Of a stretch of 60,000 nt of DNA, positions 1-10,482 are shown piece by piece. The stretch is taken from the NCBI GenBank assembly GCA_964035545.1, contig OZ037765.1:30184004-30244003 (forward strand), in the 5' to 3' direction. This DNA comes from Bugula neritina. Taxonomy: Eukaryota > Bryozoa > Gymnolaemata > Cheilostomatida > Bugulidae. The translations under genes were made by a program, and so were the position numbers. The stretch's first letter is position 1. Each line of letters starts with the position of its first letter. The notes under the pieces are model-generated. The model saw only the letters and a list, made by a program, of their open reading frames with translations, did no database searches and had not been told where the DNA came from.

Positions 1-3000
1 CTGATGGTCAAAAGGGGGCTGCAGGTGAACCAGGAAGAGATGGTTTGCCAGGAGAAAGGGGAGAGCCTGGTCAATCAGGAGCTCCTGGCTCAGATGGAAG
101 AGATGGAGCCACCGGACAGCCTGGAGCACCAGGCCTTCCTGGAAAAGACGCATCACCAGGATTGAATGGTGAAAATGGTTTACCTGGTGAAAGAGGAGAA
201 ACAGGAGCACCTGGAGCTCCAGGTCAAGATGGTGCACCAGGAGACTCTGGAAGAGATGGTGCTGATGGACGAGATGGAGCTCCAGGCGAACGCGGTTCTC
301 CTGGGCTTCCAGGTGCTGATGGTCAAGATGGAGCACCAGGGTTGCGAGGTAAATATTAGTATTATAAATAGCTGCTGTCAATCACCCACTTTATGTAAAC
401 ATGAAGTTGAAATAGTTCCTTCAAGTCTTAAAAACATAGCTGCTTAATGATAATGTTTTTTATTGGAGGCAGTTGTAAGCATCTCCATTCTTTATGAGTT
501 GCTTGTTACTAGGGCAACAATACACTGGAGATTTTCATTTGTCTGATGACTAATTATTTATATCTCAGGTGACACTGGAGCACCGGGAACTCGCGGTCAA
601 GATGGAAGACCTGGAAACGACGGAAGACCAGGCAATGATGGCAGACCTGGAAATCCAGGTGAGCCAGGACAAGATGGTATCCCAGGAAGAGATGGAAAAG
701 ATGGTGAACCAGGAGCAGATGGCACTCCTGGACAATCCGGATCACCAGGACAACCTGGTCAAAGAGGTGAACAAGGAGCTCCCGGACAAAGCGGAGCTCC
801 AGGTCAAGATGGTAATCCTGGAAGAGATGGTGATAGAGGACAAGATGGTGCACCGGGTAATCCTGGTAGAGACGGACAAGATGGTAGACCTGGAGATCGA
901 GGTTCTGATGGTCAACCTGGCGCACCAGGCTTAGATGGCAGTGATGGTGCTAAAGGAGACAGAGGTGCTCCTGGAGAACCTGGACAAGACGGAAGGGATG
1001 GTGCTAATGGTCAAGATGGTAGAGATGGTATTGATGGGTTACCAGGAGCTGATGGAACTGATGGGCGTGATGGTGACAGAGGTAAAATATCATTCTAATT
1101 AGTGCATGAACATAATATATTGTATGTGTTTTAGCAAATTGAGTGCATTGCTTATGATTTCCGAAATGCTACCACAAATTAAAGTGGCGGTAAAGCATTT
1201 TTAAATAAAACATAACTGTTTATCTACAATGATTTAAATCTTCAAAGTTCAAAATTATACTAAAACAGAGTTCACTAACATCCTTGTCTTCACTGCCTTT
1301 CTTGCTATCATAGGTGCCCCAGGACAACCTGGCCAACGAGGTGAAGCAGGGACTCCTGGATTAGATGGCAGACCCGGAGATCGAGGTCTACCTGGTGCAG
1401 ACGGCCAAGATGGGCGACCAGGTAATCCAGGTACACCGGGTGCTGATGGAGAAAATGGACAAGATGGTGCTCCAGGTTTACCTGGTGCTACTGGCTTAAG
1501 AGGAGAACCAGGAACTCCCGGAGAAAGAGGACAGGACGGACAACCAGGAAATGATGGTCTTCCAGGTCAAGATGGCTCACCTGGTGCACCTGGCTTAAAT
1601 GGAGCACCAGGTGAACGAGGAGATTCTGGAGCTCCAGGAAGAGATGGTAATCCTGGAAGAGATGGTGATAGAGGACAAGATGGTGCACCGGGTAATCCTG
1701 GTAGAGATGGACAAGATGGAAGACCTGGAGATCGAGGTGCTGATGGTCAACCTGGAGCACCAGGCTTAGATGGTAGTGATGGAGCTAAAGGAGACAGAGG
1801 TGCTCCTGGAGAACCTGGACAAGATGGTAGAGATGGACAAGATGGAGCAGATGGTTTGCCAGGATCAGATGGACTTCCCGGGCAGAATGGTTTACCAGGT
1901 TAGTTTTTTTCTACTTTTTGCATTCCAAACAGTGTGACACTGTAAACGTGCTACTGAAGACAATTTCGAACTTATAAAAAATGTTTTAGAAGTATATTTT
2001 ATTTTTTCTAGGTGAGCGTGGCTCTGATGGCTTGCCAGGAGCACCTGGTGAACGTGGACAACCGGGGTCTCCCGGTCAACAAGGCCAGCCAGGAGAGAGA
2101 GGCCAGGCTGGAGCTCCAGGACAAGACGGTAATCCTGGAAGAGATGGTGACAGAGGACAAGATGGTGCACCGGGTAACCCTGGAAGAGACGGACAAGATG
2201 GAAGACCTGGAGATCGAGGTGCTGATGGTCAACCTGGCACACCAGGCTTAGATGGCAGTGATGGTGCTCCAGGAGAAAGAGGTGCTCCTGGAGAACCTGG
2301 ACAAGATGGTATAGATGGCACTAATGGCCAAGATGGTAAAGATGGTAATGATGGTGCTCCTGGATTAGATGGTGAACCAGGTTAGCTCAGTTTCATCGTC
2401 TTCGGTTTTCAGTTAGAAAATGTTCCATATATTTGGGTGCTGAAAATAATTGCTATGTACTGCCTTTGTAATTTTTAAAATATTATTTGCTTTGTTACTT
2501 TGGAATTCATTTTAAAATTTTATTCTAGGTGCTTCCGGTGCCCCAGGACGTGATGGAAATGATGGGAGAGATGGACAACCTGGTTTGCGTGGTGAGCCAG
2601 GTAGTCCTGGAAGAGATGGAGATCGAGGTGCTGATGGAGCTCCTGGACTTAATGGGCAAGATGGAAGAGATGGAGCTCCAGGTCAGCCTGGTAATGATGG
2701 TCAGCCTGGGAACCCTGGCCAAGATGGTGCTCCAGGACAGAATGGCCAAGATGGACAACCGGGTATTCCTGGACAAGACGGACAAAGAGGTGCTGATGGG
2801 CAGAAAGGTGACAGAGGACAGGATGGTCAAGATGGAAGAGATGGAAATCCCGGAGCACCAGGTGATCGAGGAGCACCAGGAGCCCCAGGTGAGCCTGGAC
2901 AAAGAGGAGAGGCTGGGGCACCAGGTGACAGGGGGGCAACTGGTCAACCAGGAAATCCTGGACAAGATGGCAGAGATGGATTAAATGGTGCAGATGGAAG

Positions 3001-6000
3001 AGATGGCACAGATGGTCAGCCTGGAAGAGATGGAGAAAAGGGTGCTGCCGGTGAATCTGGCCGAGATGGTTCCCCTGGAGTAGATGGGCAACCAGGGCAA
3101 GCTGGAGCTGATGGGCTGCCTGGTGCTCCTGGTTTAAGGGGAGATACTGGAGCACCTGGTCAAAGAGGAGAACCAGGAAGAGATGGACAAAATGGCCAAG
3201 ATGGAGTCGATGGTCGTCCCGGAGACCGAGGACAAGATGGACAGCCAGGTCAACCTGGTCAGGATGGATTACCTGGTCAAGATGGACAACCTGGTGAACC
3301 TGGTTTAGATGGAAGAAACGGAGAAGATGGTCGTCCAGGTAGAAATGGAGAGAGGGGAGCACCAGGCTCGCCTGGTGAGCCAGGAACTGATGGCTTGCCT
3401 GGCCAAACAGGTTTGCCAGGTGCACGTGGTGCTAAGGGCGAAAGTGGAGTTCAGGGATATGATGGAGCTAGAGGAGCAACAGGAGTAGCTGGAAGACCTG
3501 GTGAAACAGGACAGCCAGGTGCACCCGGTTCTCCTGGAGAAAGAGGTCTTCCTGGTCAAGATGGCATAGATGGGCGTCCTGGTGAAAATGGACAAGATGG
3601 GCAACCTGGTGAACGTGGACAACCCGGAGATCAAGGATTGCAAGGAGAACCTGGCCAAGCTGGTGAACCTGGTATACAAGGTGCACCTGGTGTCCCAGGA
3701 GAGCGTGGTGCTGACGGACAAGCTGGAGCTACTGGTGCCCCAGGAGCACCAGGCACACCAGGCGAAAGAGGTGAAAATGGTCGAGATGGTGTAGATGGGC
3801 AACCAGGTATTGATGGACTGCCAGGTGCTCAAGGAGAAAGTGGCTTACCAGGTAGAGATGGTCAGGATGGTGCTGATGGAGCACCTGGGTTGCCTGGACA
3901 AGACGGTAATGATGGAGCACCAGGCTTGCGAGGTGACTCAGGCTCTCCTGGAACTCCTGGACTTCCTGGTGCTAAAGGAGACCCTGGAAGAGATGGTATA
4001 GATGGTCGTGATGGTCAAGATGGACGACCAGGACAACCCGGTAATGATGGACTTCCAGGCAATGACGGCCGGGATGGTGTTGATGGACAGCCTGGAGCTA
4101 TTGGTGTACCTGGTCAAGATGGAAACGATGGAAGGGATGGTGCCCCTGGTGAACGGGGTGCTACTGGTGTAGCAGGCATCCCAGGAGTTCCTGGTAAGTC
4201 TTAGTGAAATTTGTCACTTGAGAGTACAAACCGATGACTCAACTTTCAAAAAATTAATCTATTAACAATAACTATATATTTGTTGGCAAATGAAACAAAT
4301 TGAAGTTAAATTAATTTTTTTTTACAAATATATTTACACCTGTGTGCATTGCTGATTTACACTTATGTTGCAACAATTTTATAAAACAGTTTTTTATAAT
4401 GCTTATATTTTATAGGAAACGATGGAGCTCCAGGTGAACAGGGAGCTAGTGGACGCGTTGGAGCAACTGGACTGCCTGGCAGAGATGGTGAAAGAGGTCA
4501 ACCTGGAGCACCTGGTAATGATGGTCTTCCTGGAAATGACGGTCAACCTGGGCTGCAAGGTCAACCAGGTGATCGTGGTCAACCTGGTACACCTGGGCAA
4601 GATGGTCGACCCGGTAATGATGGCTTACCAGGTGATCGTGGACTTCAAGGTGCACAAGGAGCTCCTGGAGCTCCCGGACAAAATGGTTTGGACGGTAAAG
4701 ATGGAGTTGATGGTCTAAGAGGCGAAAAAGGAGAGTCTGGAGTCGCTGGGTTTGATGGTGCAACTGGAGCAACTGGTGCGCCAGGAGCACCTGGAAATGA
4801 TGGAGAAAGAGGATTGCCCGGTGAAAGCGGAATAAAAGGATCAGCTGGTATTGATGGCCTCCCTGGAAACGATGGACTTCCTGGAAGAGATGGTCAGCCA
4901 GGTCAAAGAGGTCAACCTGGTTCTCGAGGAGAAGTTGGTGCTCCTGGAATTGATGGAAGGGATGGAATAGATGGCATTCCAGGAGAAACAGGTAGACCAG
5001 GAAGAAATGGTAATAAAGGAGAGAAAGGAGATCAAGGAGAACGAGGCCAGGCTGGTGAAATTGGACTAACTGGTTCTACTGGTAGAGTAGGTGCTACTGG
5101 TAGTGCTGGAGTTCCCGGAGTAGATGGTACTAATGGACTACCAGGTCAAGATGGCCAGAGAGGTCAAAAAGGAGAAAGTGGTGCACAAGGTTTTGATGGT
5201 GCAACTGGATCCACAGGACAACGTGGAGCACCAGGTTTAAATGGAGCCGATGGTCTTCCAGGTGCAACTGGTTTACCTGGTCAAGATGGACAAACTGGAC
5301 AACAGGGCTTCAAGGGAGAGAAAGGAGCAAATGGTGTTGATGGAAAAGATGGTGCACCAGGACTTGTTGGTAGTACTGGACGACCAGGAGAACCAGGACG
5401 ACAAGGAGAGCAAGGTTTCCCCGGTGAAATTGGATTGACAGGAGCTACTGGTATACCTGGTGCAACTGGACAACCTGGCAATGATGGTTTACCTGGTCAA
5501 ACAGGTCAGCCAGGAGAACGAGGTGAAACAGGTTTAGATGGAGCTGCTGGTGCAACAGGAGCTACTGGTCAAGCAGGAATTCCAGGCTTAGATGGTGCCA
5601 CTGGTGAAACTGGGCAACCTGGTGAAATTGGAGCCACCGGCTTTAACGGGCAAAAAGGAGAAAGTGGTGCAGTTGGAACCGATGGGGCAACTGGCTCAAC
5701 TGGTTCAACAGGAAGAGTGGGTGCAACTGGTATACAAGGAAATGATGGTGACAAAGGTCAAAAAGGAGAAAGTGGTGCAGTTGGTTTCAACGGAGCTACA
5801 GGAGCAACTGGTCTACAAGGTGTACCAGGTATACCTGGACAAACTGGTTTACCCGGAGAACAGGGTTTCAAGGGCCAAAAAGGAGACAGCGGAGCCGCTG
5901 GAGATGTTGGTTCAACCGGCTCTACTGGTGTTGCTGGTATTCAGGGTGTTCCTGGTGAAACTGGACAAGTTGGTGCTACAGGTATCCAAGGTCTTCAGGG

Positions 6001-9000
6001 GCTAAAAGGAGAATCAGGTGCTGCTGGTCAAAATGGAGCTACAGGCGCTACTGGATTAACTGGTCAACCAGGTATTCAAGGTATTCCTGGAGAAACAGGA
6101 TTTAAGGGTCAGAAAGGAGAAAGTGGCGCAGTAGGATTCAATGGTGCAACTGGTGCCACTGGTGCACCTGGTCAACAAGGGCTTGACGGAGCTCAAGGTG
6201 AAAAAGGTAGCAAAGGAGAAAGTGGAATAGTTGGACTCAACGGAGCAACTGGATCCACAGGTCAGGAAGGTGTGCCTGGTTTACAAGGTGAACCCGGAAT
6301 TCAAGGTGTGAAAGGACAGAAAGGAGAAAGTGGAATTCTCGGAGAGGCTGGAGCAACAGGGGCAACTGGTATTGCTGGTACAAAGGGACTTAAAGGACAG
6401 AAGGGTGATGGAGGAGCAGATGGTAAAGATGGTAGAATTGGAGCCACTGGTCGAACTGGAAGTCAGGGAGACCAAGGAATCAAAGGAGCTGCTGGTGTTG
6501 ATGGTCGCAAAGGTGATATTGGTGCTAAAGGTATGAAAGGTGAATCAGGAATTCAAGGAACTAACGGAGCAACTGGAGCTACAGGTGTTGCTGGTGTAAC
6601 TGGTGCTGTGGGTGCCACCGGATTTAAGGGACAAAAGGGTGACAGTGGAGCACAAGGTTTTGATGGAGCCACTGGTTCCACTGGTCTACAAGGTGTCCCT
6701 GGTTTAGATGGTAATGATGGATTACCTGGTGTGAAGGGAGCCGTCGGTGAGCCTGGTCTCAGAGGGCTCAAAGGAGAATCTGGAGCAGCTGGAACTAGAG
6801 GTTCAACTGGTGCAACTGGCCGTATTGGAGAACCTGGTTTCAAAGGAGATCGTGGACAAGATGGAAATGATGGTTTTCCTGGAGCTCCTGGAGAACCTGG
6901 CATTAAAGGTCAAAAGGGAGATTTTGGTTTGCCAGGTGGGTACTTGTTCAAGATAATGATAATATTAAAATGAGTCATTTTATTTCGGAATTGTACAAAT
7001 AAAATAATATTTTGTGCTTTAGTGTATCTTGTGGTTTAGTGTATTCAGAAAAATGAGGTTTCCACTTCTACTAATAACTAAGAAATAACCAAAAATTTTG
7101 CTTTAGGTCTAAAGGGAACGAGTGGATCAAAAGGTGAGCCAGGTTTACCAGGCAGAGAGGGCTCAACTGGTTTTACTGGAGAAAAGGGAGCCGTAGGTGA
7201 TCCAGGATTACCAGGTACTACTGGTATTAAGGGTCAGCCTGGTCTGAAAGGCGAGAGAGGATTTACAGGAGCTGCTGGTCTGAATGGAGTAGATGGTTTG
7301 CCTGGATCTAAAGGAGATACTGGTGATGATGGCCAGCCAGGACTTAAAGGAGACCGTGGTGCTTCTGGAATACGAGGATTCAAGGGTGAGAAAGGAGAAA
7401 GTGCATCAGCTGGAGACAGAGGTGCAACTGGATCTAAGGGTGCACCTGGAGAATCTGGAGCACCTGGTTTGCCTGGTGAAGATGGTTTAGATGGCGAAAA
7501 TGGATTGCCCGGTGACTCAGGTATAAAGGGTGAAAAGGGAGACATTGGTTTACCAGGGTCGAATGGTGCAACTGGCCTACAAGGTTTGCCAGGTGATGCT
7601 GGTGTAAAAGGAGAGCCTGGACAAACTGGTACTAAAGGAGAGCAAGGTCTTCGTGGATTTGATGGTGCAGCAGCATCTAAAGGAGAAATAGGTGCAACAG
7701 GTGTGGCTGGAGTAGCAGGTGCTAAGGGAGACCCTGGATTGATTGGTGAACCAGGAGCTCCAGGACCTAAGGGAGAAGCTGGAGATGTTGGATTACAAGG
7801 AGAAAAAGGAATGGCAGGCGTAGCAGGTACACCAGGTGAACGTGGATTCAATGGAACTAGTGGTCTTCCAGGTGTCAAAGGAGATCCAGGAATTAAGGGT
7901 GAAAAGGGAGATATTGGTGAAATTGGTTCTACCGGGCTAAAGGGAGAAGCTGGTGCTAAAGGAGAAGCTGGTATCAAGGGAGAAATAGGGTTAGAAGGAC
8001 CTAAAGGTGCAGATGGCTTGAAAGGAGAAAAGGGAGCAGCTGGCAAAGACGGAAAAGATGCCGACAATGAAAATGAATGTATGACAAACAATGGCGGATG
8101 TTCAGATGTGTGCATCAACACTTTAGGAGGCTTCTACTGTGCTTGCAGTAAGGGATATAAGCTGAACAGCCCATCAACACCACAGTGTGACGGTAAGAGT
8201 TGATATCTTTTGTAACTCATCGGCACTTTATAGTTGTATTACTTAATTGTAAAAAGCAGTAGGTAAAACATTCAGTATATGCACATTGTATTATATAGCA
8301 TTCTTTTACTTGTTTTAGCGGGAACTACATTCTGTGAACATTATTACTACTACGGAACACTTTGCTACTGCAAGAAGAATGATAATGTCGTTCTCATCAA
8401 TGGAACTACTTGTTCTGACCTTGATGAATGTCAAGTCAACAATGGCGGCTGCGAGCATCACTGTTCCAACAGTCCCGGTAGCTACAGCTGCTCGTGTGAT
8501 AATGGATATAAGCTGCAGAATGATAACCATGGCTGTGAAGATGTAGATGAATGCGCTGACAGATCTATCAATGACGGATGCGCCGATGGTTGCATCAACA
8601 CTGTCGGAGGTTACTACTGCTCATGTCCATCCAACAGAGAACTGGCTCCTAATGCTGTAACAATTTATCAAACAGAAATACCTGCATCGAGTTGTCAAGA
8701 CTATCCAGTTCATATCGACAAACAGCTATGTCAAAACGCAAACACCAACTTTGGTTTGCAGACGTGCACTTGCGTATCTAGTATTACAGGGCAGCAAACA
8801 CCTGTGGCCGACACTGGAGCATGTTTAGGTTCGTGTCTTCTAACTAATTTTGCTATAGAGTAGCTAAAAATTGGCAGATGGTTGGTTACATTGGCTTTAA
8901 ATACTAATTTAGTAAGATAATCAAAAGTTTTACTATTATAATATTGTGCTTCATGTAGTGTAGGCAGTGGGGGTAGCAAAACGTGAAATAAGAATTTTGT

Positions 9001-9774
9001 GAATGAACATTTTTAACCATATTTCTTTTTTTATTAGATGTAAACTTCAATATTTTCAAAAGTCAATGTTTTTGCGACAGCTTTTGCAAAATTTTACTGT
9101 TTTCATTGCAGCGAGAAACGTTCATTGTGAGTGGACAACCAACTTCCTCTACGTCTGCTACTGTTACGTTACTGATAAGGGTTCAGTCAGGGCCATCACT
9201 CTAAATGGCACCCAGTGTGGCTTGAAAGATGAATGTAGAGAGAATAATGGTGGTTGTGCTCATATTTGTACCGATACAACCGACGGATTTGAATGTTCCT
9301 GTTTCGCTCCACCTGACAAGTTCACTGAAGAAGTGTGGACACTAAGTGCCAACAAGTACGACTGCATTGATGTTGATGAGTGTGGAAATGTAGCCTTTGT
9401 TGACCTGGTTTGTCCATCTCCAGCGAAATGTGTCAACACCCCCGGCTTCTACAAGTGCATTAGGAACACGGCCATCAGTAAATCTGGATTGGTTGAAGCA
9501 GGTAAGAGCATTCGAAAGGAAGACTTTGAAGTTGGCGATTTATTTGAATCAGATTTTAGTCATCTTTCTTTTATATTCTGTTGCTAAATTCTCAATGTCT
9601 CTTGTGTTTGTAGCATCCACTTCGGGAGTGACTGTGTCCACATTGACGGGCTTTGTCTGGGCAGGAATAGCCACTGTAGTGGTTGTTATTTTGGTGGCGG
9701 TCCTGGTAGTCAGGACCAAATTGCACAATGCTGCCACATCTGACATTGAGTCATCTACTGCTCTTAGCAGCTGA
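1..9774 (+). CDS. Collagen A: membrane-anchored Gly-X-Y collagen with C-terminal EGF domains and TM helix (5' end outside window)
   Basis: Likely an extracellular triple-helical protein tethered to the cell surface. Exons read from splice sites: 1-348 (partial), 569-1081, 1314-1898, 2012-2380, 2529-4193, 4416-6935, 7107-8192, 8319-8828, 9112-9501, 9614-9774; about 2715 codons in the window. Every junction is phase 1 and in the collagen part splits a Gly codon (G|GT or G|GA). The first six exons are continuous Gly-X-Y. Exon 7107-8192 starts as collagen, with two glycine lapses (GES-ASA-GDR and GAA-ASK-GEI), and ends in an EGF domain ([14 protein letters not shown]). Exon 8319-8828 has a Tyr/Cys module ([10 protein letters not shown]...NGTTC) then two EGFs with DLDEC/DVDEC calcium-binding starts and an extra Cys-rich stretch. 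Exon 9112-9501 repeats the module plus two EGFs. The last exon encodes a TM helix ([17 protein letters not shown]), basic RTK stop-transfer and a 20-residue tail ending in TGA at 9772-9774. It is the paralogue of collagen B at the other end of the window. Family membership is certain; the orthologue name is not known to me. Confidence 0.93.
811..930 (+). repeat. Collagen cassette copy A-1 (120 bp, 40 residues)
   Basis: It encodes [16 protein letters not shown] followed by [15 protein letters not shown] and SDGQPGAPG, in exon 569-1081. The DNA is almost identical, including third codon positions, to the cassette in the matching 513-nt exon of collagen B (56407-56526). Confidence 0.9.
1646..1765 (+). 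repeat. Collagen cassette copy A-2
   Basis: Same 40-residue cassette in exon 1314-1898, in the same reading register. It differs from copy A-1 at only a few positions. Confidence 0.9.
2128..2247 (+). repeat. Collagen cassette copy A-3
   Basis: Same 40-residue cassette in exon 2012-2380, followed by [18 protein letters not shown], a variant of the tail seen after copies A-1 and A-2. Confidence 0.9.
4710..6830 (+). repeat. Super-repeat within collagen exon 6: KGES ... GATGATG, about 36-45 residues per unit
   Basis: Exon 4416-6935 of collagen A changes from Asp/Arg/Pro-rich triplets to a periodic Thr-rich pattern. Units begin with G-(Q/E/L/S/M)-K-G-(E/D)-S-G, followed about six residues later by GATGATG or GATGSTG; roughly 14 units are visible, for example around 4725, 5167, 5650, 5758, 5876, 6000, 6110, 6212, 6318, 6536, 6630 and 6770. 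Collagen B exon 49372-51879 holds a looser version. Such higher-order periodicity in a triple helix could set staggered packing, but that is inference. Confidence 0.75.
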
Positions 9775-10482
9775 GTTTTTATTCAATTTTTTCACCAGGA
9801 ATAAATTGCTCAATCATATCAATTTTATATTTTATTTATATGTGTGGAGTGGGCATTGGATTTATAAACACATGATCAATAATGTATCAATATGTTTGGA
9901 CACGGAAGTCCTAAACTGATAATTTGCTTTTACTCAGAGCTCTAAAACTTGTGACAAGCTATCTCTAATAGTGGTATATCACACACGAACATAGCTTTTA
10001 GACTTAGTTCTTTATAGAGTGCTACAAATTTAGCACTTAATATGTATATACTTTCCATTTAATAATAAACTGTGAAAACCCAACATACTGTACATTGCTG
10101 ATACTCAACATATAATAGCAAATTTCTCAGGAAATATTACAATTTTGACTTCTTAAATGTTTCACCGCAACATTGCACAGGCTATATGATACGAATTGCA
10201 AATTAAAACTATTCAACTAATAACTACAAACCAAAAACTGCTAAGATGAACATGTAGCATCCACACAATTAATATTAAGCTGCAGCCACTTATTGCAAGT
10301 TTAGCATATAACTAAATTCACTATACCAATTGTTTAATGTGTGAATAATGTGTATTTAAATAATTTAAAAAGTGAATGTCAGAGTATTATGATGAAAAGA
10401 GAGAAAATATTTACAAATGTTACACGAATGCTTATAAAAAGAAAAAATAAGTAGAAGGAATATCCAAGAATGATCAGGTGGG
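9775..10482. other. Tail-to-tail spacer, collagen A / NET1-like
   Basis: AT-rich, with no coding exon that I can support. It should hold the 3' UTRs of collagen A (plus strand) and of the NET1-like gene (minus strand). Confidence 0.6.
9800..9805 (+). terminator. Candidate polyadenylation signal of collagen A
   Basis: AATAAA lies 26 nt after the stop codon. A second AATAAA is at 10064-10069. Which one is used cannot be told from sequence. Confidence 0.4.

Noticed and set aside
7234-8121. Long open frames antisense to the collagen exons (also 6553-6903, 48145-48624, 49668-50585, 52512-52856), rich in Pro and Ser
   Set aside because: Gly-X-Y coding with GGN and CCN codons leaves the opposite strand free of stops. 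The translations are mirror repeats of the collagen and have no domain of their own.
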